A DNA stretch of 64,000 nucleotides from Ancylobacter vacuolatus (GTDB lineage Bacteria > Pseudomonadota > Alphaproteobacteria > Rhizobiales > Xanthobacteraceae), in assembly GCF_030813595.1 (NCBI RefSeq), contig NZ_JAUSUH010000001.1, positions 186,001-250,000 on the forward strand, given 5' to 3'. Shown in pieces: positions 21,080 through 29,755 of the stretch (positions are counted from its first letter, which is position 1; every line of letters starts with the position of its first letter). The notes below the pieces were generated by a model, which was not told the DNA's origin, did no database searches, and saw nothing but the letters and a program-made list of their open reading frames with translations. The position numbers were made by a program, and so were the translations under genes.

Positions 21080-22903
21080 ATGTGTGGAATCATCGGCATC
21101 GTCGGCACGGCACCTGTGGCCGAGCGGCTGGTCGACGCGCTGCGGCGGCTGGAATATCGCGGCTATGATTCCGCGGGCATCGCCGCGCTGGAGGGCGGGC
21201 ACATTTCCCGCCGCCGCGCCGAGGGCAAGCTGCGCAATCTGGAAGAGGTGCTGGGCCAGTCGCCGCTGGCGGGCACGATCGGCATCGGCCATACGCGCTG
21301 GGCCACCCATGGCCGGCCGAGCGTCGCCAATGCCCACCCCCATGCAACGACCGAAGTCGCGGTGGTGCATAACGGCATCATCGAGAATTTCCGCCAGCTG
21401 CGCGACGAGTTGCTCGCGTCAGGCGCCAATTTCGAGAGCGAGACCGATACGGAAGTCGTCGCCCACCTCGTGACCCGCGAGCTGCGCGCCGGCCTCAGCC
21501 CGACCGACGCGGTGGCTGCCGCGCTGCCCCGCCTTGAGGGCGCGTTCGCGCTGGCCTTCCTGTTCGACGGCGACGAGGATTTGCTGATCGGCGCCCGCAA
21601 GGGCAGCCCGCTCGCCATCGGCTACGGCAAGGGCGAGATGTATCTCGGCTCCGACGCCATCGCGCTGGCGCCGTTTACCGACACCATCGCCTATCTCGAC
21701 GATGGCGATTGGGCGGTGCTGCGCGCCAGTGGGATCGAAATCCGCGATTCCTACAATCATCGCGTCGAGCGCGCGGTGCAGAAGACCACTGCCACCGCGT
21801 TTCTGGTCGAGAAGGGCAATTTCCGTCACTTCATGGCCAAGGAGATGCACGAGCAGCCGGAAGTGGTGGCGCACACGCTGGCGCATTATCTCGACATGGC
21901 CAACGAGACGGTGCAGCTGCCCGACCTGCCTTTCGACTTCGCCAGTCTGGAGCGTGTCTCCATCGCCGCCTGCGGCACCGCCTATTATGCCGGGCTGATC
22001 GCCAAATACTGGTTCGAGCGCTATGCGCGCTTGTCGGTCGAAATCGACGTGGCGTCCGAGTTCCGCTACCGCGAGGCGCCGCTGCCGGCCAACGGCCTCG
22101 CCATCGTCATCTCGCAATCGGGCGAGACCGCCGACACCCTCGCCTCGCTGCGCTATGCCGGGCAGGAGAAGCAGCACCTGCTGGCGGTGGTGAACGTGCC
22201 GACCTCGACCATCGCCCGCGAGGCGCATGCGGTGCTGCCGACGCTGGCGGGGCCGGAAATCGGCGTCGCCTCGACCAAGGCCTTCACCTGCCAGCTGGCG
22301 ACGCTCGCCGCACTGGCCGTGGCGGCGGGCCGCGCGCGCGGCGTGATCTCCGCTGAGGAAGAACGCAGGCTTGTCCACGCGCTGGTGGAAGTTCCGCGCC
22401 TGATGAACCGCGCGCTCGATCTTGGTCCCGAGATCGAGCACCTCGCCCGCGCCCTCGCCAAGACCAAGGATGTGCTCTATCTCGGCCGCGGCACCTCCTT
22501 CCCCCTGGCGATGGAAGGTGCGCTGAAGCTAAAGGAAATCTCCTACATCCACGCCGAGGGCTATGCTGCCGGCGAGCTGAAGCATGGGCCGATCGCGCTG
22601 ATCGACGAGAACATGCCGGTCGTGGTGATCGCCCCGCACGACGCCGTGTTCGAGAAGACCATGTCGAACATGCAGGAAGTGGCCGCGCGCGGCGGGCGGA
22701 TCATTCTCATCACCGACGAGACCGGCGCCAAGCACACGGCGCTGGAGACCGAGGCGACGCTGGTGCTGCCGGACATGAATCCGTTCATCACGCCCCTGGT
22801 CTACGCCATTCCGATCCAGCTGCTCGCCTATCACACGGCGGTGGTGATGGGCACCGATGTCGACCAGCCGCGCAACCTCGCCAAGTCGGTGACAGTGGAA
22901 TAG
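21080..22903 (+). CDS. glmS: Glutamine-fructose-6-phosphate aminotransferase GlmS
   Basis: First step of hexosamine synthesis. 607 aa: N-terminal glutaminase with catalytic Cys2 in MCGIIGIVGTAPVAERL, HTRWATHGRPS and FRQLRDEL, then two SIS sugar-isomerase domains and the conserved C-terminus DQPRNLAKSVTVE. No glmS ribozyme-like leader is apparent in the 113-bp gap after glmU, as expected outside Firmicutes. The last 18 bp, coding for SVTVE and the TAG stop, form the first unit of a five-copy tandem repeat. Confidence 0.98.
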   Translation: MCGIIGIVGTAPVAERLVDALRRLEYRGYDSAGIAALEGGHISRRRAEGKLRNLEEVLGQSPLAGTIGIGHTRWATHGRPSVANAHPHATTEVAVVHNGIIENFRQLRDELLASGANFESETDTEVVAHLVTRELRAGLSPTDAVAAALPRLEGAFALAFLFDGDEDLLIGARKGSPLAIGYGKGEMYLGSDAIALAPFTDTIAYLDDGDWAVLRASGIEIRDSYNHRVERAVQKTTATAFLVEKGNFRHFMAKEMHEQPEVVAHTLAHYLDMANETVQLPDLPFDFASLERVSIAACGTAYYAGLIAKYWFERYARLSVEIDVASEFRYREAPLPANGLAIVISQSGETADTLASLRYAGQEKQHLLAVVNVPTSTIAREAHAVLPTLAGPEIGVASTKAFTCQLATLAALAVAAGRARGVISAEEERRLVHALVEVPRLMNRALDLGPEIEHLARALAKTKDVLYLGRGTSFPLAMEGALKLKEISYIHAEGYAAGELKHGPIALIDENMPVVVIAPHDAVFEKTMSNMQEVAARGGRIILITDETGAKHTALETEATLVLPDMNPFITPLVYAIPIQLLAYHTAVVMGTDVDQPRNLAKSVTVE

Positions 22904-22975
22904 TCGGTGACAGTGGAATAGTCGGTGACAGTGGAATAGTCGGTGACAGTGGAATAGTCGGTGACAGTGGAATAG
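22886..22975. repeat. Five exact 18-bp tandem copies of the glmS 3' end
   Basis: The unit TCGGTGACAGTGGAATAG occurs five times without a mismatch at 22886, 22904, 22922, 22940 and 22958. The first copy is the coding end of glmS; each of the others repeats SVTVE-stop in frame. No spacers, so not a CRISPR array. Confidence 0.97.
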
Positions 22976-23120
22976 CGGTGGCGATGGAGGAGGGGCGCGT
23001 TCAGCCGCGCCGTCAAACTGAGGTGTGCGCGCAGCGCGCCTGAAAGGATCGCCGTTGTCGGCAACGTCGTGATGCCTCATCTCCGGTCAGGTCTTAACCG
23101 ATCCTGACACGCGCTCATCT

Positions 23121-23550
23121 GCGAGATTTGAGATCATCCGGCCAGGTGCAGCGGAAAGCCACCCTGGCGTTGACGAGGCCGCAGTGCTCCATGATGCTGC
23201 GCACGGCAAAATTTCCGTCTGGGTCGTGCTCAACGAGTTCACCCCGACCTCGGCGAATGAGCTCAAGGCATGACTCGGCCACGCACTTGGATGCCTGCTG
23301 CCGCCGATTGAGCTGACCTCGGTTGCAGCATTGCCGCGTACCGAGACCGGTGCGGTGGATCTTGCGGCGCTTGTTGAAAGTGCGGAGGCCCGCGAACCAC
23401 GCCCCTTCGTCGCGCCGCACTCCGATCTCGAGGGGGCTGTCGCAGAACTGTGAGCGTCCGGTTGGACGCGATGAGCCCTTCAGGGATCTGGGCGACCATT
23501 CGCTACTGGCCATACGGATGCTCGCCGATCTGGAGCAGGGGCTCGCCGAT
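23121..23550 (+). pseudogene. Remnant of a non-ribosomal peptide synthetase (A-domain end and carrier domain)
   Basis: Reading from 23121 in one frame gives pieces resembling the C-terminal subdomain of an adenylation domain: HPGVDEAAVL, then GKISVWVVL, a TGA at 23271, then ELTSVAALPRTETGAVDLAA, which aligns with the A10 motif (LPxTxNGKVDR), then APHSDLEGAVAEL and a TGA at 23451. In the next frame, from 23452, DEPFRDLGDHSLLAIRM matches a peptidyl-carrier site (LGGHSLLA) with its Ser still present. The A10 lysine is lost, and two stops plus a frameshift show decay. Family recognition is from pattern only. Confidence 0.6.
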
Positions 23551-23966
23551 CTGGTGACGCTGGGCTATGAGGGGGCACACAACCGGGTCGCGGTGCGACA
23601 GGCTGAGGGTCACCATGGTGTCGCTCAGGATGGCGGGTCACCGATCAATGCAGACACTCTCACTCCTGGATGGACCCGGCGGATCACCCGATTCCGCGGT
23701 CTCGGCCAGACCCATGTGACCCGGATGCTCGGTGCGAGGGGCCTCCGAGATTGCCTCGGGGCGGTTGGGATACTGAGCGGTCGCGAGAACGCTGGATTTG
23801 TGCATCCATGCGACGGTGCGTATGCACGCCGATGCTGCGCAGGCAGTTGACGCGATAGTGCAGGGGGCCCTAAAGCAAGCGGCTATCCGCGAAGGTTAGC
23901 AAACCTGTGAGCAGACACGGCCTCGCGCCGGTTTCGCTGGCGGCAAACCAAGCGCCTAAAAGGCTT
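23551..23966. other. No recognisable gene between NRPS remnant and tRNA-Ser
   Basis: About 415 bp. The frame that carries the carrier-domain piece stays open to 23850 but shows nothing I recognise. Possibly more decayed synthetase or island sequence. Confidence 0.5.
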
Positions 23967-24056
23967 GGAAGGGTGGCCGAGTGGTTTAAGGCAGCGGTCT
24001 TGAAAACCGCCGTGGGTGCAAGCCCACCGTGGGTTCGAATCCCACCCCTTCCGCCA
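23967..24056 (+). tRNA. tRNA-Ser (anticodon UGA)
   Basis: A 90-nt tRNA with encoded CCA. Acceptor stem GGAAGGG pairs with CCCTTCC; anticodon loop CTTGAAA gives anticodon TGA; the long variable arm GTGGGTGCAAGCCCAC (class II) is typical of serine; T-arm GTGGG-TTCGAAT-CCCAC. Its last 14 nt are duplicated at 34587-34600, marking it as an integration site. Confidence 0.97.
24043..24056 (+). repeat. Putative att core at the 3' end of tRNA-Ser
   Basis: CACCCCTTCCGCCA, the last 14 nt of the tRNA. The same 14 nt occur in direct orientation at 34587-34600, with island-type genes between. Confidence 0.7.
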
Positions 24057-24213
24057 GCCCCACCGATTGCACGCTACAGCCCGATTTTGCTGCCAATCGC
24101 CGCATGCACCGAGCGGCATCGCGAACCGCCGATTCTACGCCATAACCCGAAATTCGCAGCATATTACGCGTCGCGCGAGCGTGGCGCGAGCGTGGCGAAA
24201 GGCGGTCGCGCGG

Positions 24214-25071
24214 CTATTCGATACCGGAATGGCCAAGCAACGTCCCCTCGACATGCGTGCGGGTTTGGCCGCCGATCCAGACCTGGCCCGCGTCATCCCG
24301 GCCCACATGAACACGCCCCTTGCGGCCTAGACAGGTGCCCTGCGCGGCTATGTAGTCGGTATCCGACACGCGGGTCGCGAACAGCCATTGCGCCAGCGAG
24401 GCGTTGAGGCTGCCGGTAACCGGATCTTCCACTATCGTTCCAAGATGGTCGGTGAAGAAGGCGCGAACCTCGAAGGCGGCATCGCCGCCCGGAGCATGGG
24501 GACCAATCACGCCGATGTCGATCCGCCGCGGCCAGCTTCGTGCTGGCTTGAGCGACAGAAGCTTTTCGGCGGATGCCAGTCGGATGCCGAGCCATCCCGG
24601 ACCGTTGTCGACCCAGGCGGCATCGACGATCTCATGGCCATCGATCCCGAGGAACTGCTGCGCTTCCATCCGCTCCTCGGGCGACGGCGCGCCGGAGCGG
24701 GAGAGAGGCGGCGCGGCGAAGGAGAGCCGGTCCTGATCGCGCCGGATTCTGACCAGACCCGCTCCGCATTCCTGAACAATGTCTGGTCCGCTTTTCGGTA
24801 CGCCGCCGCTCTTCAGCCAGACGTGGCAGGTACCGAGTGTCGGATGACCGGCGAACGGCATCTCCCGATCCAGCGTGAATATCCTGACGCGATAGTCGGC
24901 GACCGGGTCTGTCGGCGGCAGCAGGAAGCTGGTCTCCGACAGGTTGAACCAGCGCGTGAGGCGCTGCATCTCCTCCGCTGCGAAAGTTTCCGCACCGACG
25001 ATGACAGCAAGAGGATTACCGGAGATCACGTCCGAGCCGAAGACGTCGACCATGTGAACCGAAAGGCTCAT
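24214..25071 (-). CDS. PhzF-family epimerase/isomerase
   Basis: A 285-aa PhzF-like protein (diaminopimelate-epimerase fold, two similar halves). Seen: VDVFGSDVISGNPLAVIV, the catalytic Glu in FNLSETSFL, MPFAGHPTLGTCHVW, and EDPVTGSLNASLAQWL in the second half. PhzF itself isomerises an intermediate of phenazine synthesis; most relatives have unknown substrates and no phenazine genes are present here. Starts 4 nt after the LysE gene stop, third gene of the VOC-LysE-PhzF transcription unit controlled presumably by the divergent MocR regulator. Confidence 0.9.
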   Translation of the reverse strand: MSLSVHMVDVFGSDVISGNPLAVIVGAETFAAEEMQRLTRWFNLSETSFLLPPTDPVADYRVRIFTLDREMPFAGHPTLGTCHVWLKSGGVPKSGPDIVQECGAGLVRIRRDQDRLSFAAPPLSRSGAPSPEERMEAQQFLGIDGHEIVDAAWVDNGPGWLGIRLASAEKLLSLKPARSWPRRIDIGVIGPHAPGGDAAFEVRAFFTDHLGTIVEDPVTGSLNASLAQWLFATRVSDTDYIAAQGTCLGRKGRVHVGRDDAGQVWIGGQTRTHVEGTLLGHSGIE

Positions 25072-25075
25072 GCGC

Positions 25076-25705
25076 TCACCGCCCGGACGCGAGCAGTTTC
25101 AGACCCGCCACGGCGAACAAGGCGCACAGGCCGCTCTCGATCCAACGCCGCAGTCGTCCGTAAAGGGCGATCATCGGCGCAGTCGAGAACAGCACCGCAT
25201 AGCCGCCGAAGACGAAGACGCCCAGCAGGGCGCAGCCGCCGATGATCGTCGGCAGCACGCCGGAGGGCGTATCGTCCCGAAGCCCCAGCGACATGATCGC
25301 GATCCATGCGAGGACTGCCTTCGGATTGCCGATGTGCATGAGAATGCCCTGGCGATAGAGTTGGCGATAGCGAGGAAGAGGCGCGTTGGTCCGTGTCGTC
25401 ACCACGTCGGACGTCTCACGCATGGCCGATCGTCCCGCGCGAAACGCCAGATAGAGCAGATAGACACCGCCCAGAATCTTGATGACGAAGAGCGCGTCCG
25501 CATAGGCCGCCAGCACTGCGGAAATGCCCGTTGCAGCGAGGATCGCCCAGAAGAGCGATCCCGTGATGACGCCGCCCGCCAGTGCGAGGGCGGGACCGCG
25601 TCCGTCGCGCATCGCCGTTGCCATTATCGCCATGTTGCTTGGCCCCGGACTGGCCGTCGCGAGGAGATAGGTGGAATAGACGAGCGCGATCTGGCTGGCG
25701 ATCAT
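25076..25705 (-). CDS. LysE/RhtB-family amino acid exporter
   Basis: A 209-aa membrane protein with about six hydrophobic segments. The N-terminal pattern IALVYSTYLLATASPGPSNM, containing the family hallmark SPGP, and GGVYLLYLAFRAGR are typical of LysE/RhtB exporters of amino acids or homoserine lactones. Its ATG overlaps the TGA of the upstream VOC gene (ATGA), so translation is coupled. Substrate unknown. Confidence 0.92.
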   Translation of the reverse strand: MIASQIALVYSTYLLATASPGPSNMAIMATAMRDGRGPALALAGGVITGSLFWAILAATGISAVLAAYADALFVIKILGGVYLLYLAFRAGRSAMRETSDVVTTRTNAPLPRYRQLYRQGILMHIGNPKAVLAWIAIMSLGLRDDTPSGVLPTIIGGCALLGVFVFGGYAVLFSTAPMIALYGRLRRWIESGLCALFAVAGLKLLASGR

Positions 25706-26142
25706 CGAACCTTCTCCCGAAGCATCAGCCGCTCTTCACGTGGGTCAAGGTCGCCGCGATAGACGATGTGGACCTTATTTCCGTCGAGATCGCGCAGATA
25801 GGCGCCAAAATAGCCCTCGCCATAATGCGGGCGCGCGCCCGGTGCGCCCTCATCCGTGCCGCCGTTCGCCAGCCCCGAGGCCCATGACTCTTTCACTGCC
25901 TCGGTCGTGGGCGCGAGGAAAGCGGCCATGCTGCCGTTGCCGACCGTTGCCGGCAGCCCGTCGCGCGGGCCGTACACGTAAAAGCGCGGGAGTGGTGCGT
26001 CCCCAGACACCCAGCAGAGCGCCAGAGGGCCGTCATCTGGGGTGACGACACGTTGCCGCAATCCGAGCGGTGCGAGCAGCGCATCGTAAAAGCGGCCCGC
26101 TCGCTCAAGATCCCGGGTTCCGACCGTGACATGGCTGAACAT
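25702..26142 (-). CDS. VOC-family (glyoxalase/bleomycin resistance-like) protein
   Basis: A 146-aa single VOC unit pair: begins MFSHVTVGTRDLERAGRFYD and ends with FGAYLRDLDGNKVHIVYRG, both typical; the final Glu often used as metal ligand in LRDPDGN-x-hE is replaced by His-Ile-Val here, so metal binding is uncertain. I chose ATG 26142, preceded by GGAGGGC, over the upstream ATG at 26214. First gene of the VOC-LysE-PhzF unit, divergent from the MocR regulator. Confidence 0.85.
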   Translation of the reverse strand: MFSHVTVGTRDLERAGRFYDALLAPLGLRQRVVTPDDGPLALCWVSGDAPLPRFYVYGPRDGLPATVGNGSMAAFLAPTTEAVKESWASGLANGGTDEGAPGARPHYGEGYFGAYLRDLDGNKVHIVYRGDLDPREERLMLREKVR

Positions 26143-26228
26143 GCGCCCTCCATGCGCACGCCGTGGCGGACGTACGCTTGTGAATTGACTTGATTGAGCT
26201 TGCTTCCCTATCAATTGTTACACTTATG

Positions 26229-26255
26229 CACTATATGAATAGTGTCATGTGACAC
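26229..26255. promoter_or_regulatory. Overlapping palindromes in the MocR/VOC intergenic region
   Basis: Two perfect palindromic elements overlap: CACTAT-ATGA-ATAGTG (26229-26244) and GTGTCA-TG-TGACAC (26242-26255). They lie 17-43 bp before the chosen regulator start and between divergent genes, the expected place for the operator of a GntR/MocR protein. Binding itself is inferred. Confidence 0.6.
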
Positions 26256-26271
26256 TTTTGAGAAATTCGTC

Positions 26272-27645
26272 ATGCGCCTGCAGTCCCCGTGGGCACCGCG
26301 CCTTGCGGACATCGAAGCCAGCACCGCTGACCGGCTGGTCTTGGCACTTGCGGACGACATCATCGAAGGGCGATTGAAAGGCGGCGACCGTCTGCCAGCC
26401 CATCGCGATCTCGCATGGAAACTCGGGATCGGTCTCGGCACCGTCACCAAAGCCTATGGCATCGTTGAGAGGCGCGGCCTGACGCGGAGCGTCAAGGGTC
26501 GAGGCACCTTTGTGACGATCCATCAGGCGCATGAAGGGCGGCAGATCGACCTGTCGTCCAACACGCCGCCGGCCATGCTCACCGAACGCCTCTTGGCGCG
26601 CACGCTGACCGTGATCGCCGGGAGGATCGACGCAGACCAGCTCAATCTCTATGCGCCGCCCACCGGGCATCTTGAACATCGCCGTCTCATGGCACGCTGG
26701 CTGGGAACACTGGGCGTACCGGCCGATCCATCATGTCTGGTCCTGACAGGAAATGCCCGTCAGGCTATCGCACTAGCGTTCGATCTTGCCTGCGATCGGC
26801 AAGGGGTCATCCTGACCGAGAGGATAACCTACCCCGGTGCGATTGCACTCGCCTGTCGCAGAGGTCACCGGATGCGCGGCGTTGAAATCGACGCGGAAGG
26901 CATGATCCCGGAAGCGCTCGCGATCGCCCTCGCTAGTGAGAAGGATGGCGGGAAAGCGGTCTATCTCACGCCGACGCTGCACAATCCCTCCACCGCGACA
27001 ATGGGAACGGCACGACGACAGTCGATCGTCGATATCTGCCGCCGTGCCGGCGCCCGGATCGTCGAAGACGGCGTTTATGCCTTCGCCGCGTCGGGCCTGC
27101 CGCCGCTGGCAGCTTTGGCGCCGGATATCACGCTGCATATCAATGGATTGTCGAAGTCCCTCGGACCGGGGTTGCGGATCGGCGTCTTGGCGCTCCCGCC
27201 CGGCATGATGGATAAGGCAGAGGGCATCGTGCGGGACATGCCAATGCAGCCGGCACCCCTTTCCTGTGCGCTGGTGGAGGAGTGGCTGGCGAGTGGCGTC
27301 ATAGCATCGGTTCAAAAGGATCTCGGCCATGAAGCCGCGCGCAGATCGCGTCTGGCCGCCTCGATTCTCGGCGCCGCCGGTCTCATCACCGATCCGGCAG
27401 CGTGCCACGCCTGGCTGCCTGCACCGCGCGATGACGCCGATGAGCTGGTCGTCGCGGCCGCCGCGATCGGCGTCAGGCTTACGCCCCCTGCATCGCTAAT
27501 GGTGGAAAGCGAGGATCAGGCGACCGGCATCCGCCTTTGCCTCGGCGGGCCGTCGTTCGACGAATTGACGGACGCCCTGAGCGCGTTCGCAGGACTATTG
27601 AAGAATGCACAATATGTCGCCGTCGGTCGTCACCGCTTGCGATGA
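26272..27645 (+). CDS. MocR-type regulator (GntR HTH + aminotransferase domain)
   Basis: A 457-aa transcription factor. Residues ~12-80 form a GntR winged helix (ADDIIEGRLKGGDRLPAHRD; LGTVTKAYGIVERRGL). From ~100 on it is a fold type I aminotransferase domain, with the PLP lysine in INGLSKSLGPGLRIGVLALP. MocR proteins such as PdxR and GabR sense PLP or amino compounds. Start: an in-frame GTG at 26242 lies inside the palindrome, so I prefer ATG 26272, after which the HTH begins. Divergent from VOC-LysE-PhzF, its likely target. Confidence 0.9.
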   Translation: MRLQSPWAPRLADIEASTADRLVLALADDIIEGRLKGGDRLPAHRDLAWKLGIGLGTVTKAYGIVERRGLTRSVKGRGTFVTIHQAHEGRQIDLSSNTPPAMLTERLLARTLTVIAGRIDADQLNLYAPPTGHLEHRRLMARWLGTLGVPADPSCLVLTGNARQAIALAFDLACDRQGVILTERITYPGAIALACRRGHRMRGVEIDAEGMIPEALAIALASEKDGGKAVYLTPTLHNPSTATMGTARRQSIVDICRRAGARIVEDGVYAFAASGLPPLAALAPDITLHINGLSKSLGPGLRIGVLALPPGMMDKAEGIVRDMPMQPAPLSCALVEEWLASGVIASVQKDLGHEAARRSRLAASILGAAGLITDPAACHAWLPAPRDDADELVVAAAAIGVRLTPPASLMVESEDQATGIRLCLGGPSFDELTDALSAFAGLLKNAQYVAVGRHRLR

Positions 27646-27978
27646 TCCGCGCCAGCAAGGGAGCCTGATGGCGGCGGATCGGTATATCTGACTAGCCGAG
27701 GACGTCCGGCCTCTCTCGGGACTCGCCAATCACGACTGCCTCGCCTTCCCAGAGCCGCGGTCGTCGAGCGCGTTCATGCCAAAACACCTGAGCGCCTTGT
27801 GAAAAGGCGGCATTGGAGGGCTATAGGGTAGATATCGTGCTCATCATCGTTGGGCATGGCCCGCCAGGCCCGCCGCTTCTAAGCTATGGCGCGATATCCT
27901 GCGCGGTAGCTACGCAAACGCCGCATCGCCGATACATATCGCTCCGCTCCACGACCCTCGATATCCTCATGCCCGCGC
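27646..27978. other. Gene-free stretch
   Basis: 333 bp between the MocR gene and the truncated MFS gene. No coding pattern, RNA or repeat recognised. Confidence 0.5.
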
Positions 27979-28641
27979 TCAATCGCGCTTTCCATTGCGC
28001 TGAAGCAGCAGCACGATGATGCCGACGATTGCGGCTACCGCGCCGACGGGCGTTGTGGCCGCCAGCCCCAGACTTCCGATCACGCCACCGCCCAGGATCG
28101 AGCCAAGTGCGATGCCGGAATTGAACCCGGCGATGTTGAGGCCGGCGGCGGCGGCGAGCGCATGGGGGGCGTGCCGTTCCGCAATGCCGATCACGCGCGC
28201 CTGCATGGCGGGAACCGCCGCATAAGTCAGCGCGCCAAGTGCCGCGATCAGCACCGTCATGACAGGAATGGAGCCGGCTGCGGGCCACATTGCGCCGAGC
28301 ACAAAAGCAAGCCCGATCAAGACGATCATCACCGCCTTGTCGGGTCCGAGCCGGTCGGTCATGCGCCCGCCCACGACATTGCCGATGGCTGCGGCAATGC
28401 CATAGACCAGCATCATCGCGGCGACGAGAGGCGCATCCATCCCCGTCACCTCGATCAGCAACGGCGAGATGTAGGAAAACAGGGCGAATGATCCCGTATA
28501 GGCCAATACTGTGATCAAGGCAGCGCCAAGAAGCCTGCGATCGAATAACGCGACCAGATTGTGGAAGGCGTCCTTTGCCACACCCTCGCCCATCGTGGCA
28601 CGGGACGTAAGGATCATCAGAATCTTGAGCTTAGTAAGCAT
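27979..28641 (-). pseudogene. Truncated MFS transporter (C-terminal half only)
   Basis: 220 residues corresponding to the last six membrane segments of an AraJ/YdhP-type sugar or drug efflux protein (GALTYAAVPAMQARVIGIAE, LNIAGFNSGIALGSILGG). Family members have about 390-400 aa and twelve segments; here the first half is missing and only 101 bp separate the remaining start from the divergent LysR gene, so it must have been deleted. Upstream residues (SRATMGEGVAKDAFHNLV) do not look like a transporter start. Probably non-functional, although a six-segment product cannot be ruled out. Confidence 0.75.
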
Positions 28642-28742
28642 TGGGGCACTCCGGTTGTTGCCCGGAACATGCCTCACGCCAGTACGCGACAAAAATCATT
28701 CCTTGTGCTATCAGCCATAGAAATAGCTATGTCTCGACGCTC

Positions 28743-29624
28743 ATGAACTACCTCATCTATTTGCGCACCTTCCTCGACACCTACCGCGCCGGCTCGCTCA
28801 CCCGCGCGGCCGGGCGTCTCGGCATTACCCAGCCGGCAGCGTCCGCACACATTGCCTCGCTGGAGGAGATGCTGGGCAAGCCGCTCTTCATCCGGCAGGC
28901 GCGCGGGGTCGCCCCGACGGCCGCTGCCGACGATCTCGCCCGTTCGATCGCCTCCCAGCTCGACGGGATTGAGGCGACCATGGAGGCGGCCCGGGCGCGC
29001 TCCAGCCATTTGAGCGGCACCGTCCATCTGGTCGGCCCGGCGGAATATCTTTCCGCACGCATTGGCCCCGCCCTGGCCCCGCTCGTCGGGGAGGGTCTGC
29101 GGCTACGCATCCAGACCGGCAACCGCGAGCGTATCTATGCGGCGCTCGACGCGGGACATGCCGATCTCGCCGTTACCGCGTCGCCGCCGGACGGAAGCGT
29201 CCACGGCTTTGCCGGACTGGGTCAGGAACGCCTGATGCTCGTCGCTGCTCCGGCAATCGCAGAGCGGGCTAAAGCGCGCACCGTCACCGCCGAGTTCCTG
29301 TGCGGGCTTCCCTGCATCGCCTATGATGAGGCACTGCCGTTGTTGCATCCGTTCTTCGAGCATGTCTTTGGCAAGGTTCCCGACATGCAAGCCGTGGTGA
29401 CGGCGCCCGACCTTCGTATCCTGATCGGCATGGCTCAGGCCGGAACGGGGTGGACGGTATTGCCGGACTATCTGTGCGCCGAAGCGCTGGCGAGCGGGCA
29501 ACTCGTGGAACTGCCGACGACGCGGCCGGGGCCGGACAACACGCTCTATCTCGTCTGGAACAAGACGGCGCTGCGCCATCCTCGTGTCGTGTACGTCAGA
29601 GATTTTCTGCTGCGTGCGGTTTGA
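28743..29624 (+). CDS. LysR-family transcriptional regulator
   Basis: A 293-aa LysR protein: winged helix at residues 1-60 (AAGRLGITQPAASAHIASLE) and periplasmic-binding-like effector domain from ~90. Start at ATG 28743, which places the HTH as usual. Divergent from the truncated MFS transporter, which was probably its target. Effector unknown. Confidence 0.92.
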   Translation: MNYLIYLRTFLDTYRAGSLTRAAGRLGITQPAASAHIASLEEMLGKPLFIRQARGVAPTAAADDLARSIASQLDGIEATMEAARARSSHLSGTVHLVGPAEYLSARIGPALAPLVGEGLRLRIQTGNRERIYAALDAGHADLAVTASPPDGSVHGFAGLGQERLMLVAAPAIAERAKARTVTAEFLCGLPCIAYDEALPLLHPFFEHVFGKVPDMQAVVTAPDLRILIGMAQAGTGWTVLPDYLCAEALASGQLVELPTTRPGPDNTLYLVWNKTALRHPRVVYVRDFLLRAV

Positions 29625-29755
29625 GCGCGTAAACGTGGATGAACGGCTGCCGCTTCCCATCATAGCCCTCGACAGCAGCAAAGGGCCGAGGGCCAGCACG
29701 CTGCGGCGGATGCTCTGTGGTTTCGAACGTAGCTCGCGCCGACAGCGGCACGCGC

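Noticed and set aside
22886..22975. Short regular repeats considered as a CRISPR array.
   Set aside because: The 18-nt units are contiguous with no spacers and derive from the glmS coding end.
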